Assembly (NCBI RefSeq): GCF_018127785.1
Contig: NZ_CP072390.1
Coordinates: 1,674,001 to 1,738,000 of the forward strand
From: Prevotella scopos JCM 17725
GTDB taxonomy: Bacteria > Bacteroidota > Bacteroidia > Bacteroidales > Bacteroidaceae
Direction of reading: 5' to 3'
Length of the DNA: 64,000 bases
The notes under the pieces are model-generated. The model had not been told where the DNA came from, did not search any database, and saw nothing but the letters and a program-made list of their open reading frames with translations. The position numbers and the translations under genes are program-made. Positions 35,561 through 43,841 of this stretch are shown in pieces (position 1 is the stretch's first letter; every line of letters begins with the position of its first letter).

Positions 35561-36394
35561 TTAACCAACGAAGTGGCGAAGGCCGGGAACAAAGGTGCGA
35601 GAGACTGGGATGATGTCTTCACAACCTAAAAGGCGCAGCTGATAGCCGTTGGAATTGCCTTTTGCAGAAGTAATATTATTGATATTCACAAGGAAGGAAC
35701 GATGACACTGAAAGATATTATCGTAAGGAAGGTCATCTTTTAAGGCTATCAACGTCGAACGGAGTTCAGCCTTTACCACTTTACCTTCTTTTAGATAACA
35801 TACGCAGACATTGTTTTTTCGGGCTTCAATATAGAGTAGATTGTTGATAGGTAAGGTGAGGTCGGTTCCCCGCAGGTTCTGGTCGTGCAGCGTGATAAGA
35901 ATACCTTCCTGTTCATCAGAGGTCTTCTTTATCATTTCTTCCAATCTACTATTCAACATACGATTATAGTTTACCAACGTAAAAATAGCCGTGACGATTA
36001 CCCAAACAAGGAAGGTCCAATAAAAGAATATACTGAATAGCCGCCATGTTAATGGCATCTGGAAGAAGAAGGCAGCATAGAGCGTCATAGAGATTGCCAT
36101 CGCCAACTCAATAGCAACACTATAAAGAATTACATAACCATTGGTGATTGGGACATTTTTTCGTAATGGTCTTTTGAAGAAAAGGAAAGCACAAAGCCAT
36201 TGAACGAAGATGGTCATGACACAAAAACCAAGACACATCAGGAAAGTATTACCCCGATACTGGCTAATCCCAAATGGCTGTAGGAGGTAAAGAAACAAGA
36301 AAATGCCAACTCCTAACGCAACACTCGTGCGCCAGGAAGTGGCATTTGTCTGTATCGTACACCTGCTATGTAGAAATGAGGTTAGTCTACTCAT
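35561..36394 (-). CDS. Membrane-bound LytTR-family transcriptional regulator
   Basis: This 277-residue protein has four predicted membrane helices in the first ~150 residues (ALGVGIFLFLYLLQPFGI, FCVMTIFVQWLCAFLFF, YSVAIELAMAISMTLYAA, FSIFFYWTFLVWVIVTAI). A short coiled linker leads to a LytTR DNA-binding domain (about 180-277) with LYIEARKNNVCVCY and FQCHRSFLVNINNI, and the ending VSRTFVPGLR is typical. Unlike response-regulator LytTRs there is no receiver domain; the membrane part presumably senses the signal. It stands alone, with a promoter-like box upstream. Confidence 0.9.
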   Translation of the reverse strand: MSRLTSFLHSRCTIQTNATSWRTSVALGVGIFLFLYLLQPFGISQYRGNTFLMCLGFCVMTIFVQWLCAFLFFKRPLRKNVPITNGYVILYSVAIELAMAISMTLYAAFFFQMPLTWRLFSIFFYWTFLVWVIVTAIFTLVNYNRMLNSRLEEMIKKTSDEQEGILITLHDQNLRGTDLTLPINNLLYIEARKNNVCVCYLKEGKVVKAELRSTLIALKDDLPYDNIFQCHRSFLVNINNITSAKGNSNGYQLRLLGCEDIIPVSRTFVPGLRHFVG

Positions 36395-36419
36395 GATGTC
36401 TTAAATGGTTGGTTGTCCA

Positions 36420-36451
36420 CAAAGATACATCTTTTCCTCTTTCTAAGCAAG
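36420..36451 (-). promoter_or_regulatory. Promoter of the LytTR gene
   Basis: Minus-strand CTTG (36451-36448) and TATCTTTG (36427-36420), with a 20-bp spacer, 25 bp upstream of the start codon. Confidence 0.6.
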
Positions 36452-36470
36452 TATATTTTGTCTTAAATTC

Positions 36471-37481
36471 TTATTCCTTAACCTCCCAAATATCGTTAGT
36501 CTCGAGCATCTCCATGAAGGTGTGGTAATGCTTCTGCGCCTTCACCTCCTCTATCTGCTGGTTGACAGCAGCGTCATAGGTAGGTGCCTCAACATCACGA
36601 ATAACTCCGAGGGCTACAGGGAAGCCGTCTTCGTTGCTCATCATGGCGAGTTTCAGCTGTAAAGTATTGTCCTGACAATGAGCATCATGTACGAGGATAT
36701 CATCGCGAGTAATACCGTTCTCTCCGATTTTAACCACCTTCAATCCGAAGCCTTCTTGTACAAGTCCAAACTCTTGGTTGGGACCGAAGATCAATGGTTC
36801 GCCATGCTTGACGTAAATAGCATTCTCTTTACGACCTTGCGAGGTATAAACTGAGTTGTGACAACCATCATTGAAGATAACGCAGTTCTGCAAGATTTCG
36901 CATACAGCAGCACCCTTATGCTGATAAGCAGCCTTGAGAATGGCTATTGTCTCATTGTTGTCGCTAGCGACGCTACGTGCGAAGAAGTTGCCGCGAGCAC
37001 CGAAACAGAGTTCAGCAGGGCGGAACGGATCTTCCGTTGTACCAAAGGGACTCGACTTAGAGACGAACCCGCGAGGACTAGTTGGTGAATACTGTCCCTT
37101 TGTTAAACCATAGATACGATTGTTCAAAAGAATCATATTCAGATCTATGTTACGACGCATCGCATGGATGAAGTGGTTACCACCGATGGCGAGAGCGTCA
37201 CCATCACCTGATACCTGCCAGATCGTAAGGTTCGGATTCGTCACCTTTGCACCTGTAGAGATTGCTGCTGCACGACCATGAATGGTCTGCATAGCGTATG
37301 TATTAGCATAATAAGGTAATCGGCTTGAGCATCCGATACCACTGATAACGGCTGTTTCATAAGGTGGGACACCTAACTCTGCCATTGCTTTCTGCAAATT
37401 GGCTAGGAAGAAATGGTCACCACAGCCAGGACACCAGCGTGGCTGTCCTTTCTTGAAGTCTTGTGCTGTATATTGATTCAT
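36471..37481 (-). CDS. korB: 2-oxoacid:ferredoxin oxidoreductase, beta subunit
   Basis: TPP-binding subunit (~336 residues) of an anaerobic 2-oxoacid:acceptor oxidoreductase, probably the 2-oxoglutarate type. The start MNQYTAQDF is preferred over an in-frame ATG 27 bp upstream. WCPGCGDH gives the conserved cysteines near the N-terminus; SGIGCSSRLPYY and HGRAAAISTGAK are family loops; the TPP motif is VSGDGDALAIGGNHF through LLNNRIYGLTKGQYSPTS. It pairs with the alpha subunit 100 bp upstream on the same strand. The enzyme converts 2-oxoglutarate and CoA to succinyl-CoA with ferredoxin, in either direction. Confidence 0.92.
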   Translation of the reverse strand: MNQYTAQDFKKGQPRWCPGCGDHFFLANLQKAMAELGVPPYETAVISGIGCSSRLPYYANTYAMQTIHGRAAAISTGAKVTNPNLTIWQVSGDGDALAIGGNHFIHAMRRNIDLNMILLNNRIYGLTKGQYSPTSPRGFVSKSSPFGTTEDPFRPAELCFGARGNFFARSVASDNNETIAILKAAYQHKGAAVCEILQNCVIFNDGCHNSVYTSQGRKENAIYVKHGEPLIFGPNQEFGLVQEGFGLKVVKIGENGITRDDILVHDAHCQDNTLQLKLAMMSNEDGFPVALGVIRDVEAPTYDAAVNQQIEEVKAQKHYHTFMEMLETNDIWEVKE

Positions 37482-37580
37482 GACTTTTTCATTTAATTCA
37501 CAATTCATAATTATGATTACTTCTATTGGCGGAGTCTATCGTTACAAACAACTTATTCACTTGTAAACTCGTCAACTCTC

Positions 37581-39479
37581 CTACTCGAGTATCTTCGTAT
37601 AGAAAGTACCTGTTTCTTCCTTTGGTAATGGAGCTTTAAGGAGCTTTTCAAAGGTTGTGACCAACTCAGTGACAACGAATGGTTGTCCCTTTACTTGGTT
37701 ATACTGATAAGGAGCAAAATGGTTGATACGAATACGGAGGAGGGCTGCAAGCTGTCCAAGGTTTTGTTCAGCAACAACAACCTTCTTATAGCGACTAAGC
37801 ACCTCTGCGGTGTTCTTTGGCAATGGGTTTATATACTTAAACTGTGCCAATGCAACCTTATGTCCCTTCCTGCGCAATTCTTCCATTGTAGAATAGAGGT
37901 GACCATACGTACTACCAAAGCCAACAATGAGCAAGTCGGCATCCTTCTCATCACCCAAAACCTTCAAATCAGGTACAGAGATACGAGCGACCTTTTCCCA
38001 ACGGATATGATCCATCTTGTCATGGTTCTCTGGATCGGTAGAGATAGCACCTGTCTCGCCGTCCTTCTCCAAACCACCAAGGATGTGTGAATAACCTTCC
38101 GTACCAGGAATAGCCCAGTAACGTGCCAATGTCTCAGGGTCACGTTTGTATGGAGTATATTTATACTTCTGGTCTTCTGTAACGAAGTGAGGATGAATTT
38201 CTGGTAACTCTTCTATATTAGGAAGTTTCCAAGCAGATGAGCCGTTAGCAATGAATGCATCAGTAAGGAGCACCACTGGTGTCATGTGTTCCAACGCAAT
38301 TTTACAAGCGTTGTAAGCAGCATCGAAGCAATCAGTAGGACTTGTAGCTGCAATAACTGGCATTGGGCTCTCACCATTACGACCATAAAGCACTTGCAAA
38401 AGGTCAGTCTGCTCGCTCTTAGTAGGCATACCCGTTGATGGACCACCACGCTGTACGTCAATAATAACCAATGGAAGCTCGTCGATAAGTGCAAGGTTCA
38501 TTGCCTCACTCTTCAGACAGATACCCGGACCAGAGGTTGAAGTAGCCGCCAAGGCACCTGCAAAGGCGGCACCAATAGCCGATGCACAACCCGCAATTTC
38601 GTCTTCACACTGTACTGTTGTCACACCCATTGACTTATGCTTAGCCAACTCGTGTAAGATATCCGTTGCAGGAGTGATTGGATAAGAACCCAAGAAAAGA
38701 CGTAATCCAGCACGTTCAGCAGCCGCCATCAATCCGTAAGCTGTAGCCTTATTACCTGTAATATCCATGTAACGTCCAGGTTCCTTCACTTTTGACTCAA
38801 TACGATAGGTATTTGGAACAGAAGCATGTACATTATGACCATAATCATAGCCTGCACGTACCACCTTAATATTTGCTTCAGCAATGGCAGGTTTCTTCTT
38901 GAACTTTGTTTCAAGATAGTTATTCACCAATTCCAAATCACGATTAAAGAGCCAGCAAACAAGACCTAAGGCAAACATATTACGGCACTTCAGCATGGAT
39001 TTATTGTCCATACCAGTATCAGCCAGACAATCTTTCACCATCTTTGTTATCGGACAAGCTACTACGCGATCAGGGTCAATACCCATCTCACCTAAATAGT
39101 CATCACTGCGGAATTCAGCCTTCTGAAGGTCACGCTGCCCGAAAGAATCGGTGTCAATAATGATTGTACTGTTAGGCTTGCAATGTTTGTACTGCATCTT
39201 TAATGCTGCAGCATTCATTGCCACGAGAACGTCACAGAGGTCACCAGGGGTGTAAACCTTAGCTGCACCGATATGAACCTGGAAACCACTAACACCAGTC
39301 AAGGAGCCTTGCGGGGCACGGATGTCTGCTGGATAGTCTGGGAACGTAGACACACCATTGCCGACAGAAGCCGAAACAGTGGTGAAAATGTTACCAGCAA
39401 GCTGCATTCCATCACCTGAGTCACCAGAAAAGTGTACTACAACACTGTCGAGTTCTTTCACTTCGATTTGTTCTTCCAT
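37581..39479 (-). CDS. korA: 2-oxoacid:acceptor oxidoreductase, fused gamma-alpha subunit
   Basis: 632 residues. The N-terminal ~190 form the gamma domain (VHFSGDSGDGMQLAGNIF, then VLVAMNAAALK). The rest is the alpha (pyrimidine-binding) domain, with FLGSYPITPATDILHEL, CEDEIAGCASAIGAAFAG, ATSTSGPGICLKSEAMNLA and DVQRGGPSTGMPTKSEQTD. The transketolase C-terminal-like part includes GFGSTYGHLYSTMEELR and VVAEQNLGQLAALLR. The fused arrangement and the partner korB are usual in Bacteroidales. The substrate specificity is inferred. It carries no ferredoxin domain of its own. Confidence 0.92.
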   Translation of the reverse strand: MEEQIEVKELDSVVVHFSGDSGDGMQLAGNIFTTVSASVGNGVSTFPDYPADIRAPQGSLTGVSGFQVHIGAAKVYTPGDLCDVLVAMNAAALKMQYKHCKPNSTIIIDTDSFGQRDLQKAEFRSDDYLGEMGIDPDRVVACPITKMVKDCLADTGMDNKSMLKCRNMFALGLVCWLFNRDLELVNNYLETKFKKKPAIAEANIKVVRAGYDYGHNVHASVPNTYRIESKVKEPGRYMDITGNKATAYGLMAAAERAGLRLFLGSYPITPATDILHELAKHKSMGVTTVQCEDEIAGCASAIGAAFAGALAATSTSGPGICLKSEAMNLALIDELPLVIIDVQRGGPSTGMPTKSEQTDLLQVLYGRNGESPMPVIAATSPTDCFDAAYNACKIALEHMTPVVLLTDAFIANGSSAWKLPNIEELPEIHPHFVTEDQKYKYTPYKRDPETLARYWAIPGTEGYSHILGGLEKDGETGAISTDPENHDKMDHIRWEKVARISVPDLKVLGDEKDADLLIVGFGSTYGHLYSTMEELRRKGHKVALAQFKYINPLPKNTAEVLSRYKKVVVAEQNLGQLAALLRIRINHFAPYQYNQVKGQPFVVTELVTTFEKLLKAPLPKEETGTFYTKILE

Positions 39480-39601
39480 AGATTATTTCTTGTTTATGTT
39501 AGTAAATCGTTTCTGTATTACTAATTGACCACATCAGTGATCGGTTTAACTTATAAGCGTCTAACCCATTAAAACATTGCATTCCTTAAGGTAAAACACG
39601 C

Positions 39602-39932
39602 TCATTGATTCTCTCTACATTGTCCTGCAAAGACTATTTCGTTGCCATTGATGCTTACTTGACATTTCGTCATCGTAGCACTAAGACTAATAGAGACATG
39701 TTGCTTCTGATTGATGGGTATCCATTTCATATACATGATTTGCATTAGATTCATCTCTAAAGACAAGTGCCTATTATGAGCCGAATGTCTCCTCATCAGA
39801 CGTAAATTTTTCTACACTCTTTGCCGTACTGGCAAGTTATGTTAAAGAAACTGCAGAGAACAATGTCGTTGCGAGTACTGCAAACATTCTCTTGTAGTTC
39901 TTTTTTCGTAACATAAATTCATTAAGATTCAT
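39602..39932 (-). pseudogene. Possible decayed secreted-protein gene
   Basis: On the minus strand, ATG at 39930-39932 opens 31 codons ending in a signal-peptide-like sequence (LRKKNYKRMFAVLATTLFSA) before a stop at 39837-39839. A further frame of 64 codons (39602-39796) ends IVFAGQCRENQ in a different phase. A plausible reading is an exported protein lost through stops and shifts; no family was recognised. The signal-like start is the only solid part. Confidence 0.3.
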
Positions 39933-40350
39933 CTGAAGAGGTATTATTGGAGAAGTTTAGAATTATCCTATATAACAGATGTTTACAGAAAGATTCTGAC
40001 AAATCAGCGGTTTTTCTTCTCCCCCATTGCTTCTCGATTTTGCCTTTCTTAGATTATCTTTTGTTTACGTTAGCGTATTCTGGGGACAAAAGTGCGAAAT
40101 ATTATTGAGATAACAAAATGTTTTGAGAAGAAAAAATATATTTTTATATCTTACGAGTAAAAAGCATCAGCAAAACAACACTGCAAATACTCTACAAGAG
40201 AAAAATATCTATAAAATTGATGGGTATTATGTAGATAATATTTATCAACTATCTATACCTTTCATTAAAACACATCATTCAACACCTAAATAACCACAAA
40301 TTTACATCACCAGCACCCAACATTCAACTCTCACAATCCTCCATCACCAA

Positions 40351-40444
40351 ATTATTTTCATGAAAAGAAATATTTTTCTTCATGAAAATAAATATTTCTT
40401 TTCACGTAAATAAATTCTTTTTTTCATGAAAATAATTCGGAAAA
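40351..40444. repeat. A/T-rich palindromic repeat (TTCATGAA family), copy 2
   Basis: Three TTCATGAA-like or TTCACGT-like centres with TTATTTTC...GAAAATAA arms, ending AATTCGGAAAA. It shares about 40 bp with 3259-3299 and has an extra internal arm. Confidence 0.8.
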
Positions 40445-40656
40445 GACGACTTAATCCCTCAAAAAAGCAAATATAAAGACTCCTTTTTAACTCTCTTAAC
40501 ACGTTTTATTGATGGCTAATAAAAACCAAATAATTTCCTTCTTTAGATAATAAATGGTAGTTCTTCATAGTATCCTTCTTTAGTAGAGATTAGAAAATTA
40601 TCAAACTCTCTTATCAGAAAGTTTGTATCCTATGCTGGCTTCATCATGGATTTTTG

Positions 40657-40664
40657 TATCTTTG
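40657..40664 (+). promoter_or_regulatory. Strong -7 box, TATCTTTG
   Basis: Exact TAnnTTTG consensus, 32 bp before the short frame at 40696. No clear -33 TTTG is present. Confidence 0.5.
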
Positions 40665-40695
40665 CAGCATTACTAACCCTTTAATTCTAATCAAT

Positions 40696-40743
40696 ATGAC
40701 AAAGTACGTAATTCAAGTGAAGAAGGACCCGCTGAAGAAATAA
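40696..40743 (+). pseudogene. 15-codon remnant of a small DNA-binding-type protein
   Basis: MTKYVIQVKKDPLKK followed by a stop. The start resembles N-termini of Bacteroidales HU-like or small DNA-binding proteins (M-x-x-Y-x-x-x-x-K-x-D-P). It lies behind a good -7 box, so it may be the start of a gene whose body has been lost. It could equally be a chance frame. Confidence 0.25.
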
Positions 40744-40980
40744 GAAGCGAAGGCTTATCCGCAGACCTCACCAACCACACCTATAAATCTGACTTCAATG
40801 ATTTAAAAACAAATATTTAAAATCGTTGCTAATCAGTATTTAGCAAAGAGCAGGAATTGTCTTACAAGATAATTTCAAGAGGATGCACAGCAAGGTGGTT
40901 TTTACTACATTTTTAATATAGTAGAAATTAGTGTAAATAAGTTAGTAAATAGAGATTAACATTAAATTATAAGATAAAAA

Positions 40981-41598
40981 ATGGACTGGATAAAAATAAC
41001 TAATATCTATCGGAAGGAAAAAGAAAATATAATCAATGTAATAGCTATTCTATCATTAATAGGAATAGGAATAGAGATTTTCTTAATGGGACAATTAGGA
41101 TTAGGACCAGTAGAAGCAACTTTAATAGTGGGAGTAATTACAACTTTTGCAAGCACTATAAATATGTCCGCAACTATAAAACAATCAAGTAAAAATACTT
41201 TTATCAATATTATAACAATTGCCCGAAAGGAATATATGACAGAACTCCGTAAAGCTGTTGAAGAGTTTTGTGTAACTGCTGAAAGAAACGATAATGATAA
41301 GTTGAAAGAATTGTCGTATAAATTAAAATTGTTGATGAATCCTGCTGATAAGGATAATGAGCTTTGGGATAGGAAAGCTATTGAAATGATTGATAAAATA
41401 GTCCAAGCAGAGAATAAAGCAGAAGAGATTGATAGGTTCATAACACTAATGCAATCATGGCTTACTCTTGAATGGCATGGGATGAGATATGAAGCTGAAA
41501 AAGGAATAATGAGCAAAGAAGATAAGAAAACTTTGCTGAAAACAGAATATGATAACTATGTAAAATGGATTGAAGAAAAAGACAATGGACAAGAATAG
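40981..41598 (+). CDS. Two-helix membrane protein with a helical cytoplasmic domain
   Basis: This 205-residue protein has two hydrophobic helices close to the N-terminus (about residues 15-35, INVIAILSLIGIGIEIFLMG, and 41-63, VEATLIVGVITTFASTINMS). A long charged helical region follows (about 70-205, e.g. ARKEYMTELRKAVEEFC and YKLKLLMNPADKDNELWDRK). Proteins with this plan (two TM helices, then an alpha-helical domain) are common next to defence or restriction loci, but no family is recognised here. Its last codons overlap the dinD start at 41570, so it is translationally coupled to dinD. The A/T-rich composition differs from the housekeeping genes. Confidence 0.6.
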   Translation: MDWIKITNIYRKEKENIINVIAILSLIGIGIEIFLMGQLGLGPVEATLIVGVITTFASTINMSATIKQSSKNTFINIITIARKEYMTELRKAVEEFCVTAERNDNDKLKELSYKLKLLMNPADKDNELWDRKAIEMIDKIVQAENKAEEIDRFITLMQSWLTLEWHGMRYEAEKGIMSKEDKKTLLKTEYDNYVKWIEEKDNGQE

Positions 41599-42460
41599 TA
41601 TATTACAATATAAATTATCGTTCGACAGCATTGTCAGATACATTGAGAGCGACGATAGCAAAGAACAGATAGAAGTTTGGTTTGCCCGCGAACTACAAAC
41701 AATATTAGGCTATGCGCGATGGGAGAATTTTCTTGTTGCCATACGACGAGCAGTAGATTCGTGTAAGACACAAGGAATCAATGTTGATGATCATTTTCGT
41801 GAGGTCACGAAAATGATAGAAATAGGCAAAGGAGCAAAACGAGAAGTATCCGACTTTATGCTTACTCGCTATGCCTGCTATCTTATCGCCCAAAACGGTG
41901 ACCCAAAGAAAGAAGAAATTGCCTTTGCCCAAAGCTACTTTGCCGTACAAACACGAAAAGCTGAATTAATAGAAGAGCGACTGAATCTGCTATCTCGTTT
42001 AGAAACCCGTGATAAACTGAGAATGGCTGAAAAGCAATTATCGCAGAACATATATCAGCGAGGAGTTGATGACAAAGGCTTCGGCCGCATACGTTCTAAG
42101 GGTGACACGGCACTTTTTGGAGGACACACCACTGAAGATATGAAGAAACGATTGGGAGTGAAATCTAATAGACCGCTGGCAGACTTTCTACCCACCCTTA
42201 CCATAGCTGCCAAGAACCTTGCCACAGAGATGACCAACTACAACGTAGAAAACAAAGACCTGCACGGAGAACTACCTATTACGAGCGAACACATACAGAA
42301 CAATTATAGTGTGCGTAATCAGTCATTAAGAATTAAGGGAAACAGAGGGAAACGCAAGGAATGTAACTATTTGGAATATCATCATTTAGCATTTCTCTGC
42401 TATTATAAGGGTAAGCGAAAACGAGCATCAAACGGCAGGAGTTCCGTTACCAAATCGTAA
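41570..42460 (+). pseudogene. dinD: dinD (DNA-damage-inducible protein D), 3' end replaced by element insertion
   Basis: The first 250 codons are DinD: RWENFLVAIRRAVDSCKTQG, then HFREVTKMIEIGKGAKREVS, DFMLTRYACYLIAQNGDPKK and ELPITSEHIQNNYSVRN. At 42320 the frame enters the integrative element, so its last 46 residues (beginning QSLRIKGNRGKRKE) are foreign. The lost end is at 55232-55375, and the joined product would be 297 residues, the usual DinD size. By coincidence the chimeric frame (296 codons) has almost the same length. An internal ATG (MDKNSIL) at 41585 is a possible start. DinD is SOS-induced in Enterobacteria and its function is not settled; induction here is not shown. Confidence 0.85.
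42313..42319 (+). other. attL-type core GCGTAAT (left junction)
   Basis: The 7-bp GCGTAAT ends the intact dinD reading (V-R-N). The same 7 bp recurs at 55225-55231, just before the dinD remainder. It is likely the staggered crossover site of the element's integrase. Confidence 0.7.
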
Positions 42461-42465
42461 CCCAT
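42450..42465. repeat. 16-bp end repeat, left copy (candidate arm-type site)
   Basis: CCAAATCGTAACCCAT, identical to 55143-55158 near the right end. A reverse-orientation relative (GGGGTTACGAATT) follows at 42482-42494. Confidence 0.7.
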
Positions 42466-42574
42466 CAAGGAAAAAGCAAAAAGGGGTTACGAATTGAAGC
42501 TAAACAACTGTTTCATAGGTTTTTATTCCTCATCTTTCATTTTTTTGCATCGCTCAGGAATACTTGTTCATCTG

Positions 42575-42582
42575 TACCTTTG
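42575..42582 (+). promoter_or_regulatory. -7 box of the integrase operon
   Basis: TACCTTTG, 35 bp upstream of the first integrase start. No good -33 partner. Confidence 0.5.
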
Positions 42583-42616
42583 CAAGCAAAGGAAATTTAG
42601 AAAAAACGACAGAAAA

Positions 42617-43837
42617 ATGAAAGAAAACAAACTCAAAGTATCGTTCTTCGTTCAGGCGAAACGAACCGACAAGAAAGGACTTGTGCCTGTCATCGGGCGA
42701 ATCTCCGTTGGCAGAACCCATTCGGGCTTCTCCACCAAGTGCAAGACTCCGCTCACTCTTTGGGACAGCCGTAAGCAACGGCTCATCGGTAAGAGCAGCA
42801 TGGCTGTGTCCGTCAATCAGAAACTCGGTGAATGCACCGCACTCATCCACGCACGCTTTCATGAACTCTGTGAAAGAGAAGAATCTTTTACCGCCACAGA
42901 CGTGAGGGATGCCTATCAGGGGCAAATCCACCGTCAGGCCTTGCTCTTGGAGAGTTTTGGGGAGTATCTCACACAGACAAAGGAACGTGTCGGTATCGAC
43001 CGAGCCTTAAAGACATTCAAACTCCGTACCTACCAACTCTCCCTGCTTCGTGAGTATGTGCAGAAGAAGCACAGGGTAAGCGACGTTCCCCTTTCACAGT
43101 TGGACAAAGCCTTTATCGAGGGCTTCGAGTATTATCTCACTATTGACCGCAAACTGAAACGCAGCAGCATATCGAGTACCGTGTCTACTTTGCAGACCAT
43201 CGTCCGCATGGCGGTGAAGAAAGGTGTGCTGGACTTCTATCCGTTCTTGGGCTACAGTTACGAGCGACCAAAAGGCGAACCGAGAAGCATTACGCAGGAA
43301 GAACTTGAGCACATCATCGACTTGGAGATTAAATGGGAGAACTACCGCATTGTCCGTGATTTGTTCGTCTTCTCCTGCTTTTCAGGACTGGCTATCTCTG
43401 ACGTGCGCAATCTCAGAGAGGAAAACATCGTCCTTGAAGAGGGTGAACTCTGCATCAAGGGCAGGCGAATGAAAACCAAGACCCCATATCGTGTACAAGT
43501 ACTTCCTCCTGCTTGGGCGATAATAGAGCGGTACAGGGGAAAGCGTGCAGACTTTGTCTTTGACGTGCCGACCACCGACATTGTCCTCAATGGCATGCAC
43601 TACATACAACAAAACATTGGCATGGAAAGCCCGCTAACCTTTCATATGGCTCGCCATACCTTTGCGTCGCTTATCACGCTCTCGGCAGGTGTACCTATCG
43701 AAACGGTGAGCCGTATGCTCGGACACACCAACCTGAGAACAACACAGGTATATGCAGCGGTTTCCTCCGAAAGAATCCATCGGGATATGCAAGCGATACA
43801 GCAGCGAATACAAGATACATTCACCTTAAAACTTTGA
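42617..43837 (+). CDS. Tyrosine recombinase (integrase 1)
   Basis: Start chosen at MKENKLKVSFFVQ, since the longer frame to 42494 precedes the promoter box. About 406 residues: an arm-binding N-terminal domain (about 1-90), a SAM-like core-binding domain (about 105-200), then the catalytic domain. HMARHTFASLITLSAG has the H-x-x-R pair, and LGHTNLRTTQVYA supplies the nucleophilic tyrosine. The position usually held by Arg I (G-L-R) reads SGLAISDV, with alanine, a departure also known in the IntDOT branch of Bacteroides integrases. It is followed within 5 bp by a second integrase, a tandem pair seen in Bacteroidales elements. Confidence 0.92.
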   Translation: MKENKLKVSFFVQAKRTDKKGLVPVIGRISVGRTHSGFSTKCKTPLTLWDSRKQRLIGKSSMAVSVNQKLGECTALIHARFHELCEREESFTATDVRDAYQGQIHRQALLLESFGEYLTQTKERVGIDRALKTFKLRTYQLSLLREYVQKKHRVSDVPLSQLDKAFIEGFEYYLTIDRKLKRSSISSTVSTLQTIVRMAVKKGVLDFYPFLGYSYERPKGEPRSITQEELEHIIDLEIKWENYRIVRDLFVFSCFSGLAISDVRNLREENIVLEEGELCIKGRRMKTKTPYRVQVLPPAWAIIERYRGKRADFVFDVPTTDIVLNGMHYIQQNIGMESPLTFHMARHTFASLITLSAGVPIETVSRMLGHTNLRTTQVYAAVSSERIHRDMQAIQQRIQDTFTLKL

Positions 43838-43841
43838 CATT

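Larger units (their letters stand above)
39480..40980. other. 1.5-kb stretch without an intact gene
   Basis: It contains a possible decayed secreted-protein gene (39602-39932), an A/T-rich palindrome repeat (40351-40444), a strong TATCTTTG box (40657-40664) and a 15-codon frame behind it (40696-40743), each listed separately. The rest is A/T-rich with nothing recognised. No consensus korA promoter was found in the first 120 bp. Confidence 0.6.

Noticed and set aside
35392..35622. 76-codon minus-strand frame ending near the IS
   Set aside because: It spans the IS end, the direct repeat and the LytTR 3' end in another phase, and shows no protein-like pattern.
42494..42616. Longer N-terminus for integrase 1
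   Set aside because: The extra 41 residues are non-conserved and lie partly upstream of the promoter box at 42575.
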